From positions 1-23,820 of the forward strand of contig CAZGKX010000044.1 of NCBI GenBank assembly GCA_964525945.1: 23,820 nt of DNA, in the 5' to 3' direction. Shown in pieces: positions 1 through 6,644 of the stretch (positions are counted from its first letter, which is position 1; every line of letters starts with the position of its first letter). The notes under the pieces were generated by a model that saw only the letters and a program-made list of their open reading frames with translations, was not told where the DNA came from and ran no database searches. Origin of the DNA: CAZGKX01 sp964525945. GTDB lineage: Bacteria; Pseudomonadota; Gammaproteobacteria; Legionellales; Legionellaceae. Both the position numbers and the translations under genes were made by a program.

Positions 1-1
1 A

Positions 2-553
2 TATGACCATCGAGGTTTCACTGAATATTTTCCCATTGAACATCCCACTTATTTTAAAGAAGATATCTTAAAAAAAATATGCTGCGCGTTAGGTGGGCGT
101 GCCGCTGAGCACGTGTACACTCAACCGCAACTTGGTTGTAGCTCTGATTTACAATCAGCGAAAAGATGGGCCAGCCATCTCATCAAGGAAGGCATGGGAT
201 CGAATTTAACAGGCGTGGTTGAACTCGGTGAAGTAGAACAGATTCTGCAGTTGCAAATGCAGCGCGCCATACAGCTTTTAAAAAATAATAAAACACTTTT
301 TGACACGATGGTTAATGCTTTAGTGGTCAAAGAAGAACTGTCTCGAGACGATTTAAAACATTTAATGGCTAGCAAAACAATCGATTTAACACCGATTACA
401 CAAACACTCATTCGTCAACAAAAGGTTTCATCCCCAAAAACATCCCATTGGCAGACGAAAATCCCCTTATTTGCAGCAAAGAGTATGGGTTTACCTGTGC
501 CCCAAAAATCTATGCCCAACGATGAACCTCGAATGGACTCCCCTAAAAAGTGA
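2..553 (+). CDS. FtsH-like AAA+ / M41 zinc metalloprotease, C-terminal fragment
   Basis: The reading frame is open from the window edge, so this is the last 183 residues of a longer protein. The segment CALGGRAAEHV matches the conserved GGRAAEE region that follows the zinc-binding HExxH helix in FtsH-type M41 peptidases. The aspartate in GCSSDLQSA (about residue 49 of the fragment) is at the place of the third zinc ligand (FtsH GASNDL). KEGMG and the helical stretch up to KHLM match the end of the M41 domain. Family members are membrane-anchored ATP-dependent proteases that degrade membrane and regulatory proteins. The loop after KEGMG is much shorter than in housekeeping FtsH, and a basic, proline-rich tail of about 50 residues follows. 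A divergent paralogue is therefore more likely than the main FtsH. The HExxH motif and AAA+ domain would lie upstream, outside the window. Confidence 0.75.
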   Translation, partial: YDHRGFTEYFPIEHPTYFKEDILKKICCALGGRAAEHVYTQPQLGCSSDLQSAKRWASHLIKEGMGSNLTGVVELGEVEQILQLQMQRAIQLLKNNKTLFDTMVNALVVKEELSRDDLKHLMASKTIDLTPITQTLIRQQKVSSPKTSHWQTKIPLFAAKSMGLPVPQKSMPNDEPRMDSPKK

Positions 554-575
554 ACCAATAAAAGCAATTCCCCAA

Positions 576-605
576 TTGTATCTCACGCTTGAATATGCGT
601 AGAAT
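576..605 (+). promoter_or_regulatory. Candidate sigma-70 promoter for the 632-1084 gene
   Basis: A -35-like TTGTAT (576-581) and a -10-like TAGAAT (600-605) are separated by 18 bp. The start codon is 26 bp downstream of the -10 box, preceded by a GAGGGG ribosome binding site at 621-626. The match is moderate and is inferred from consensus only. Confidence 0.4.
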
Positions 606-631
606 GAAACAACACTAAATGAGGGGATCAC

Positions 632-1084
632 ATGGCTTTGACGTGGGTCGATTTTTTCAGCTCTCGCCCGATAAGGTACGGAGCACTGGCAGGAGGAATT
701 GGAATGACTCTTGGTCTGACGGGTTCTGCCGCGCTCTCCCTTCATCTTTCCAACCAATGTGCTGAGGCCATTGATTCTTTTTTTAAAAATTTTGACCAGA
801 ACATTACCATTTCTGAATTCAGTGCCACAGTAACATGGAAAAATCGTAGTGGAACTGTCACGTTCGATGACATCAACGCCGTGCTTCCTGAGAGTGTAAT
901 GAACATCGTTGATCATCTAGAAAACGCACCGAAATATTGTGGAAGAGTGCCTTTCGCAATTGGGATGGGTATCACACTGGCCGTGGCTTTTGGCTTAGCC
1001 GCCATCGTTATGGTCCTTGTAATGCTCAGCGACCTGCAAAAAGAGCGTGAAGAGAGAAGAGAGTACACGCCGCTCTTGGGGTAA
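632..1084 (+). CDS. Small membrane protein of unknown function, two predicted transmembrane helices
   Basis: I do not recognise this 150-residue protein. Two hydrophobic segments are visible, at about residues 16-38 and 106-131, both rich in Gly and Ala. Between them is a polar loop of about 65 residues containing two cysteines (in NQCAEA and KYCGR) that could form a disulfide if the loop is periplasmic. The tail is short and strongly charged (KEREERREY). The ATG start is supported by a strong GAGGGG ribosome binding site five bases upstream and by a plausible promoter, which argues that the gene is real and is transcribed separately from the protease gene before it. It is convergent with the next gene, with only 28 bases between the stops. 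Two-helix proteins with a central soluble loop occur among Dot/Icm substrates, but nothing here is specific enough to assign that role. Confidence 0.6.
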   Translation: MALTWVDFFSSRPIRYGALAGGIGMTLGLTGSAALSLHLSNQCAEAIDSFFKNFDQNITISEFSATVTWKNRSGTVTFDDINAVLPESVMNIVDHLENAPKYCGRVPFAIGMGITLAVAFGLAAIVMVLVMLSDLQKEREERREYTPLLG

Positions 1085-1112
1085 AAACCATCATTTTGTT
1101 GCACATCGTTGC

Positions 1113-1670
1113 TTATTCTTCGCTAGGAAGGCGAATAGACAACGGCTCTGCTTTCACTTGGTTTTTAATGTTGTCATAACCGGTGCGATGATTTGCCATG
1201 TAAATGAGCGACCAGCCACTGACCATCGAGCCATCCCCAAACACACAAATATCGGATTCACCGAGTTGATCAGTAAAACCTCCACTGGTTACAAAGCCAA
1301 TCGCAGCTCCACCAAGATTCTTACACACATTGTGTGCAGGGTTGCTGGATTCCCCTTTCCACAACGGTGAGTTTGCCGTTATTTCAGCTAATTTCTTCAT
1401 GTAGGTTGCAGCGATACTGGGTTTCTCAGAAGCAAACGTTTCCAATCCAATGGAAATGAAACCATCGTCTACGGAAAAATTACAAAAAGAGCGGCTTTCA
1501 CCAATGACTTGCCCCGCTTGCGTTGAAAAAATCGCCGGCATCTCTTCAACCACACCACTGGCTTTGGTGCAATATTGAGAATAACTTTCATTATTATCGG
1601 CATTGGCAGTGTAGGAGACACTTAAAAGTAAACCGAATGAAACAATACCAAGTATTTTTTTAATAGCCAT
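1113..1670 (-). CDS. Exported DUF333-like protein
   Basis: The protein has 185 residues. A signal peptide is clear: MAIKK, a hydrophobic core, then an SYTANA-D type cleavage site near residue 24. The mature part has five cysteines. The C-terminal part, with NPAHNVCKNLGG and later ESDICVFGDGSMVSGWSL, resembles the DUF333 pattern (NPAxxxCxxxGG followed by GxCxFxDGxxCxxWxL) found in small periplasmic proteins loosely called putative hemolysins. No enzymatic activity is established for that family. The second and third landmarks are degenerate, so the assignment is tentative. The ribosome binding site is weak, but an extended -10 promoter lies just upstream, so the gene can be expressed independently of crcB, which ends 59 bases before its start codon on the same strand. 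The product should be periplasmic or secreted. Confidence 0.65.
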   Translation of the reverse strand: MAIKKILGIVSFGLLLSVSYTANADNNESYSQYCTKASGVVEEMPAIFSTQAGQVIGESRSFCNFSVDDGFISIGLETFASEKPSIAATYMKKLAEITANSPLWKGESSNPAHNVCKNLGGAAIGFVTSGGFTDQLGESDICVFGDGSMVSGWSLIYMANHRTGYDNIKNQVKAEPLSIRLPSEE

Positions 1671-1702
1671 GGTGTGCCATTTATGTTGATAATTTGTTTA
1701 CA

Positions 1703-1708
1703 ATTATA
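1703..1708 (-). promoter_or_regulatory. Extended -10 promoter of the DUF333-like gene
   Basis: On the minus strand the sequence reads TGCTATAAT, a consensus -10 hexamer (TATAAT) preceded by the TGn extension. No good -35 box is found 17 bp upstream, as is usual for extended -10 promoters. Transcription would start about 25 bases before the ATG at 1670. Confidence 0.55.
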
Positions 1709-1729
1709 GCATATATTCGCGATTGGTGA

Positions 1730-2128
1730 TTAGATGGAAATAAAAGGATGCGCAACAGCAATGATTATCCGTCCCATATGCAGCCCTAAAATGAGCAAAA
1801 GAAATGAGAACAGGTTGGTGAACAAAACATTCAGAATTGCAGTTAAGTATTGACCATTGCTGTATAAAACATAAGACTCCCAAGCAAAGCTTGAGAAGGT
1901 GGTATAACCACCAAGAAAACCGACGAAAAAAAGCAAGCGCCAATATTCAGCCGCGTACCTTTCCATAACAGCAGCACCAAATCCAAACAGGAAGGTGCCT
2001 AAACAGTTGACTAAAAAAATGCCGATAGGCAAGCGTGAGCCAAACATAGTTTGCGCTGCTAAAACAGTAGCAAACCGGGCAACAGAACCAATTGCTCCCC
2101 CAGCAGCTACTGCAAGGAATTTTATCAT
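1730..2128 (-). CDS. crcB: CrcB/Fluc fluoride ion channel
   Basis: This 132-residue protein has four hydrophobic segments and the family hallmarks: GGAIGSVARF at the N-terminus, VNCLGTFLFGF in the second helix (the conserved Asn and Gly), and GGYTTFSSF in the third (the phenylalanine-bearing motif of the fluoride pore). Fluc proteins form dual-topology dimers in the inner membrane that export fluoride and protect enolase and other metal-dependent enzymes. The length is typical. It follows lpxA with 12 bases between them on the same strand, so it is probably co-transcribed with the lipid A genes. That position is normally taken by lpxB. No fluoride riboswitch is visible, because there is no untranslated space for one. 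Confidence 0.93.
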   Translation of the reverse strand: MIKFLAVAAGGAIGSVARFATVLAAQTMFGSRLPIGIFLVNCLGTFLFGFGAAVMERYAAEYWRLLFFVGFLGGYTTFSSFAWESYVLYSNGQYLTAILNVLFTNLFSFLLLILGLHMGRIIIAVAHPFISI

Positions 2129-2140
2129 AGCCAGGCCTTG

Positions 2141-2911
2141 TTACCGCACAATTCCACGCGTGGATTGATTTAACGCATCAATCAAAGGTAAAACTTCTGA
2201 GCAATCTTTCTGCAACAATTCCAATTCTGCGACTGCCTGCTGGACGGTCAAACCTTTACGAAAAATTATTTTGTAAGCGCGTCTTAAATAATCAATTGCT
2301 GCTGAAGAAAAACCACCCCGGCGTAAACCAACTGTGTTGATTCCACATGCAGAGGTGGTATGGCCGGCAATCATTACATAAGGCAACACATCTTTTGTCA
2401 CGTAAGTTGCACGTGCGATAAATGCATATGCTCCCACTCGACAAAATTGGTGAATGGCTGCATAGGCGCCAATATTGGCGTAATCTTCGACAATAACATG
2501 GCCAGAAAGGGCTGAATAATTGACCATGCTGACGTGATTTCCCACGATGCAGTCATGCCCAATGTGCGAATATGCCATCAAAAAATTATCATTGCCTAAA
2601 CGCGTCAGACCACCACCTTTTACGGTGCCGCGGCTGATCATGCAAAATTCGCGAATAATGTTATTATCACCAATCACCAAACGGGTAGGTTCACCACGGT
2701 AGGTTTTATCTTGCGGCGCATCACCAACTGACGCAAATTGGTAAATTTTATTATTTTTGCCAATCACAGTAGGCCCTTGAATGACCACGTGTGGGCCCAC
2801 CCACGAACCTTCACCTATTTCGACGTCCGCACCAATGATGCTGCCCGGTCCAACTACCACATCCTTCGCCAGCTTTGCTGAAGGATGAATTATCGCGTGT
2901 TCATTTATCAC
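2141..2911 (-). CDS. lpxA: UDP-N-acetylglucosamine O-acyltransferase LpxA
   Basis: LpxA moves a 3-hydroxyacyl chain from acyl carrier protein to UDP-GlcNAc, the first step of lipid A synthesis, in the cytoplasm. The protein has 256 residues (E. coli LpxA has 262). Hexapeptide repeats of the left-handed beta-helix fill the first 190 residues, for example VVVGPGSIIGADVEIGEGSW. SHIGHDC at 115-121 carries the pair H116/H119; H119 corresponds to the catalytic H125 of E. coli. IHQFC at 153-157 gives the equivalent of H160. By ungapped alignment the acyl-chain ruler position (E. coli G173) is Arg167, so chain length cannot be read across from E. coli. The start overlaps the end of fabZ by 11 bases, which suggests translational coupling. 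Confidence 0.95.
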   Translation of the reverse strand: MINEHAIIHPSAKLAKDVVVGPGSIIGADVEIGEGSWVGPHVVIQGPTVIGKNNKIYQFASVGDAPQDKTYRGEPTRLVIGDNNIIREFCMISRGTVKGGGLTRLGNDNFLMAYSHIGHDCIVGNHVSMVNYSALSGHVIVEDYANIGAYAAIHQFCRVGAYAFIARATYVTKDVLPYVMIAGHTTSACGINTVGLRRGGFSSAAIDYLRRAYKIIFRKGLTVQQAVAELELLQKDCSEVLPLIDALNQSTRGIVR

Positions 2912-3359
2912 TTTTTATTTCCTTCGCTGCACTCATTAGTTCTGCAGAGCAAGCAAGCTTATCCCCAACAAAAATTTCGCCGTGCATGCGCCAAAAATCA
3001 CGTTTTTGCCCTACCAGTTTTACTTCTAAACGCAACTGATCCCCTGGGGTTACAACTTGTTTAAATTTAGCATTATCAATGCCCGCAAAAAAATACAGGT
3101 ATTCATACCCTTCTTTGGGCTTTCTCGACAAATTGGACAATATCGCACTGGCTTGGGCCAATGACTCCAACATCAATACGCCTGGCATAATCGGTTTGCC
3201 TGGAAAGTGTCCCGTAAAAAATGGTTCGTTGATGGTGACATTTTTTATGGCCACCAAATACTCAAACGCTTTGTAATCCAGAACCCGGTCAACCAAGATA
3301 AAAGGATAACGATGCGGCAATAAGTTGAGGATTGCATTAATATCCACAGATTCACTCAT
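2901..3359 (-). CDS. fabZ: 3-hydroxyacyl-[acyl-carrier-protein] dehydratase FabZ
   Basis: FabZ removes water from 3-hydroxyacyl-ACP in fatty acid elongation and competes with LpxA for the same substrate pool, which explains the pairing of the two genes. The protein is 152 residues with a single hotdog fold. LPHRYPFILVDRV at 14-26 is the family signature. The catalytic residues are visible as H51 in TGHFPGKP and E65 in GVLMLESLAQ. The ATG at 3359 has a weak GAGAGA ribosome binding site. Upstream there are 152 non-coding bases before skp. In most gammaproteobacteria lpxD lies between skp and fabZ, but it is missing here. Confidence 0.95.
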   Translation of the reverse strand: MSESVDINAILNLLPHRYPFILVDRVLDYKAFEYLVAIKNVTINEPFFTGHFPGKPIMPGVLMLESLAQASAILSNLSRKPKEGYEYLYFFAGIDNAKFKQVVTPGDQLRLEVKLVGQKRDFWRMHGEIFVGDKLACSAELMSAAKEIKSDK

Positions 3360-3455
3360 AGGTCATCTCTCAAATTAAACATGCGACAAAAAGGGATAGT
3401 GCGATTGGGTGTTTGTATCCCTGTAGGCGATAAGCCAAGGGGATTTTAGGCGTCA

Positions 3456-3500
3456 TCTCAATCCCGAGCCATTCGTTATACGAGCAGCTCGGGATTGAGA
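3456..3500. repeat. Perfect palindrome (14-bp arms) in the skp-fabZ gap
   Basis: TCTCAATCCCGAGC (3456-3469) is repeated exactly inverted at 3487-3500, around a 17-base loop that contains the smaller inverted repeat TCGT/ACGA. It lies 12 to 56 bases downstream of the skp stop. The six-base A/T run is on the skp-proximal side only, so neither strand has a U-tract after the stem. This makes a conventional intrinsic terminator unlikely. It may be a dispersed palindromic repeat or a mRNA-stabilising or processing stem between skp and fabZ. Confidence 0.75.
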
Positions 3501-3511
3501 AAAAAGCGTAC

Positions 3512-4012
3512 TTATTTAATTTCTTGCATGACTTTGGCAGTGACGTCCAATTTTTCAACACTGAAAGGTGCAGCATCTTTTTGGAACACGAGATCATACT
3601 TTTCGCTTTCTGCAACTTTTGCTATGGCAGCACGTATTTTTCCGTAAAACTCTTCCATTGCTTCGTTTTGAGCCGTGCTTAATTCTTGTTGGTACTGCTG
3701 GCCTTCACGTTCAAATTGTTGCTGTGTACCCACAATTTTCTTTTCCAGATCTTTTCTTTGAGTTTGGCTCATGACGGTTGTATCGCGTTTAAACGTTTCC
3801 ATATCTTTTTTCAAGCCTTCTTCCATTGCGACCAATTTATCGCGACGAGGCTTAAATTCTTTTTCTAATTTTTCTTGAATTACTTTCATTTGGCTAGAGG
3901 TTTGCATGATTTTTTGCAAATCCACCACTCCAATTTTTGTACCGTCTGCAAACGCACTAACACTGCTGATCGCTAACATTAATGCGATAAAAACGCCGCC
4001 CACTCGCTTCAT
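3512..4012 (-). CDS. skp: Periplasmic chaperone Skp/OmpH
   Basis: Skp is a trimeric jellyfish-shaped periplasmic chaperone that carries unfolded outer-membrane proteins to BamA, its neighbour here. I place the start at the internal ATG (4012, 166 residues). GGGAG lies eight bases upstream, and the protein then begins with a proper signal peptide (MKRVGG, hydrophobic core, cleavage after AFA). The longer frame from 4084 would bury that signal. The mature N-terminus KIGVVDLQKIMQTS is the OmpH family pattern. A long charged helical region rich in Lys, Glu and Gln (about residues 45-130) forms the tentacles, and DLVFQKDAAPFS near the C-terminus matches the end of the body domain. It is probably transcribed with bamA or from the 187-bp gap between them. 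Confidence 0.92.
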   Translation of the reverse strand: MKRVGGVFIALMLAISSVSAFADGTKIGVVDLQKIMQTSSQMKVIQEKLEKEFKPRRDKLVAMEEGLKKDMETFKRDTTVMSQTQRKDLEKKIVGTQQQFEREGQQYQQELSTAQNEAMEEFYGKIRAAIAKVAESEKYDLVFQKDAAPFSVEKLDVTAKVMQEIK

Positions 4013-4062
4013 GATTCCACTCCCAATAGAAAAACTTAATATTGCTTTAAATTCAAATGCCT

Positions 4063-4089
4063 TTATCTTATGAATCAACCACAAGATAA
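4063..4089. repeat. Inverted repeat in the bamA-skp gap
   Basis: TTATCTT (4063-4069) and AAGATAA (4083-4089) form a perfect 7-bp inverted repeat with a 13-base centre, 51-77 bases upstream of the skp start. It could be an operator or part of a skp promoter. The spacing is compatible with a dimeric regulator, but nothing identifies one. Confidence 0.35.
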
Positions 4090-4199
4090 CTTTGACAGAC
4101 TTTGTTTACTTTTTAACACCTTGCTTCTCAACCATCACCTCATGGATGACGGGTATAAATGCTAGCACAAATCATTCCATGTTGCGATATTGCATCTCA

Positions 4200-6515
4200 T
4201 TAAAATCCAGAAGAGACAGAAAATTGGAAAATTTGCGACATATCTTGTGGCTGTTTGTTCAAAGGTGCAGCTAAGCTAAACGCCAGCGGGCCAAAAGGTG
4301 AGCGCCACTCGACAGAAACACCACTGGAAAATCGCATGGGTCCTGCATCTGTACCACTCAAGGCCAAAGGCGTACCGGCTATAAACACGTTACCCGCATC
4401 CACAAACACCGTGGTTCGAATCGTTTCGCGGCTTAAAGGATAAGGCAAAACAAGCCCTACGTTGCCATTGACCAAGAAGTTCGCACCCAAGGCATTGCCT
4501 CTGCTGTCTTGTGGCCCCAACGAGAAACTATCGTAACCGCGAACCTGCCCAGGTTGAGCAATACCACCCGCGAAATAGTTTTCATAAAAAGGCAAACCAT
4601 TGTTGTTGTAAGTATTACCATACCCCAAATTACCAAGTGCTGTAAAAATAAAACCGCGTATCAAAGGGTAATACAACCGAGCTTGATAAGATGTTTTGTA
4701 ATAATTTAACGATTGCGATGTCGCAGGTAAGGCAAACAGTACAGCAGCTTGTTGATTCATCCCTTTATTTGGATAAGGCATTTGATCATACGTGTTTCTG
4801 GTCCAACCGGCCGTCAATCGAATTTGATTAAAGTTACGTCCATACAAACTCACAAAATTCTGAATTTGCAACACATGCCCTGCCGAGTTAATGTTTAACC
4901 CTTGATAACCATAACCAAACTGCAAACTGATGGCTTCCGCCAAAGGTACATTGTAATTGATATCACCGCCATAGCGATTAGAGCTATAGGTACTCACGTC
5001 TAAATTTCCACTGGGATCAACACGTTGAAAATAAAGATTAAAGCCACGGCCTACGCCCGTTTTGGTGTAAAAGGGGTTGTAATAATTAAACGAATAATCT
5101 TGCCCCCAATAACTGGCATTGAACCCTAATCCAATGGTGCGACCAGTTCCCATAAAATTATATTGATTAAATGCGGCATTGAATTGAGGTCCAGTGGTAC
5201 CATAACCGACGGAAGCGGTAGCTTCTGCTGAAGGTGCCTCTTCAACTTGCACATCCAGATCAACTTGATTGTTGGCGCCTGGTACAGGTGTTGTTTTTAT
5301 ATTAATGTCTTTCAAATAATTCAAGAGGCGTAATTGCCGTTCTGATTCTTTAATATTATGCAACGACAGCAACGAACCTTCGTCTTGACGAATGATGTTA
5401 CGCAACGCATAGTCTGCTGTTTTGGTGTTGCCGTGAAAATTAATCCGACGCACATAAACATGGCGGCCTGGATCAACCACAAAGGTAATGAAAACGGTTT
5501 TATTGTTTTCATCGATGCGTGGCTCAGCGTTCACGGCGGGGAACCCATAACCAATATCCCCCAAAGCCAAACCGATCGCAGAAATGCTTTCAGTCACTTT
5601 CTTACGTGAGAAAACTTCGCCAGGCGTCACTTGCACGAGTGTATCAATTTTTTGCTTGGGTAAAATGGTCTTGCCCACCACATTGTACCCCGAAAATCGG
5701 TATTGCGGCCCTTCTTCAATATGAATGTTGATAAAGACATCTTTTCTATCGGGCGCTAATAAAACCTGCGAAGAAACAATATTAAATTTTAAATAACCTC
5801 TATCCAAATAAAAGGAACGCAATGCTTCTAAAGAAGCATCCATTGCCGCCTTAGAATATTGATCCTTTTTAGAAAAATAAGTAAAAATGTTGCTGGTTGT
5901 TAAAACCATCTGTGCTCGTAACTCATCGGACGAAAAGTCGTGGTTACCAATAATTTTTATTTCTTTGATACGCGAAACACGCCCTTCTGAGACATTGATA
6001 TTGATGGCTACGCGGTTTTCGGTCAGTGATGTCACTTTCGAAGTGATGCGAGCATTGTATTTTCCGCGCGCATTATACGCTTGTTTGAGCTCTTTTTCGA
6101 GGCGCTCAAGCGACGAACGCTGAAACACGCGGCCTTTCGTTAAACCTAGATCTTTCAATATTTCCTTCATTTTATCACTGGGAATTTCTTTATTGCCAGT
6201 GACCGTGATAGAACCGATGGTTGAGCGCTCCACCACCTGAACGATCAAGGTATTACCTTGCCGTTCCAACACCACGGATTGAAAAAAACCGGTATCGTAC
6301 AAAGTGCGGATAATTTGAGGCGTGGACGCCGGGCCAACTTCTTCTCCCACTTGCACGGGTAAATAATTTAATACGGTGCCCACACTAATTCGTTGCAAAC
6401 CAGTTACTTTTATATCGCGAACAATAAAATCACTGCCAGCATTGATTGCAGTTGACCACATTAATGCTGTGCTACAGCACACACTTAATAATATATTTTT
6501 ACTGATTTTATTCAT
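4200..6515 (-). CDS. bamA: Outer membrane protein assembly factor BamA
   Basis: BamA is the essential beta-barrel insertase of the BAM complex in the outer membrane. The protein is 771 residues, slightly shorter than E. coli BamA (810). A signal peptide ends at AINA (residue 26). Five POTRA domains follow, each beginning with a pattern like FIVRDIKVTGLQRI, and take the protein to about residue 425. The C-terminal half is the 16-stranded barrel, with alternating aromatic strands and a VRGY segment (GQVRGYDSFSLGPQD) that is the lid-lock/VRGF-type motif of the Omp85 family. The last residue is Phe (FSVSSGF), the usual barrel-targeting end. It lies between rseP and skp, the conserved order in Proteobacteria. 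A promoter may lie in the 129-bp gap before it. Confidence 0.96.
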   Translation of the reverse strand: MNKISKNILLSVCCSTALMWSTAINAGSDFIVRDIKVTGLQRISVGTVLNYLPVQVGEEVGPASTPQIIRTLYDTGFFQSVVLERQGNTLIVQVVERSTIGSITVTGNKEIPSDKMKEILKDLGLTKGRVFQRSSLERLEKELKQAYNARGKYNARITSKVTSLTENRVAININVSEGRVSRIKEIKIIGNHDFSSDELRAQMVLTTSNIFTYFSKKDQYSKAAMDASLEALRSFYLDRGYLKFNIVSSQVLLAPDRKDVFINIHIEEGPQYRFSGYNVVGKTILPKQKIDTLVQVTPGEVFSRKKVTESISAIGLALGDIGYGFPAVNAEPRIDENNKTVFITFVVDPGRHVYVRRINFHGNTKTADYALRNIIRQDEGSLLSLHNIKESERQLRLLNYLKDINIKTTPVPGANNQVDLDVQVEEAPSAEATASVGYGTTGPQFNAAFNQYNFMGTGRTIGLGFNASYWGQDYSFNYYNPFYTKTGVGRGFNLYFQRVDPSGNLDVSTYSSNRYGGDINYNVPLAEAISLQFGYGYQGLNINSAGHVLQIQNFVSLYGRNFNQIRLTAGWTRNTYDQMPYPNKGMNQQAAVLFALPATSQSLNYYKTSYQARLYYPLIRGFIFTALGNLGYGNTYNNNGLPFYENYFAGGIAQPGQVRGYDSFSLGPQDSRGNALGANFLVNGNVGLVLPYPLSRETIRTTVFVDAGNVFIAGTPLALSGTDAGPMRFSSGVSVEWRSPFGPLAFSLAAPLNKQPQDMSQIFQFSVSSGF

Positions 6516-6592
6516 TATTATTCTTAATCATCCTGCACCCCAAACACAGCATTCCTGAAACATTGGGTTTTGGTAAAAACAAATTGAATCCT

Positions 6593-6619
6593 TTTATAGG
6601 AAGTTGCGTGACCTGTCAA
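6593..6619 (-). promoter_or_regulatory. Candidate promoter upstream of bamA
   Basis: On the minus strand a perfect -35 box TTGACA (6614-6619) is followed after 15 bp by TATAAA (6593-6598). The spacing is short of the optimum (17), so activity may need help. It would let bamA and skp be expressed independently of rseP. I looked for a sigma-E pattern (GGAACTT N16 TCxxA): GCAACTT is present, but no -10 at the right distance. Confidence 0.4.
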
Positions 6620-6644
6620 TCAACATTTTTTTAAACGATCCAAA

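Noticed and set aside
491..916. Minus-strand frame of 141 codons opposite the two-helix protein
   Set aside because: It has no recognisable features and runs into the M41 protease gene, while the + strand frame has a strong ribosome binding site and sensible membrane segments.
3456..3500. Intrinsic terminator between skp and fabZ
   Set aside because: The stem is strong, but there is no U-tract after it on either strand; the T run on the skp strand lies before the stem.
3370..3615. 81-codon minus-strand frame overlapping the end of skp
   Set aside because: It is out of frame with skp, begins inside its coding region and shows no domain or ribosome binding site.
6593..6640. Sigma-E promoter for bamA
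   Set aside because: GCAACTT resembles the -35 element but no fitting -10 element is found at 16 bp; a sigma-70 reading is as good.
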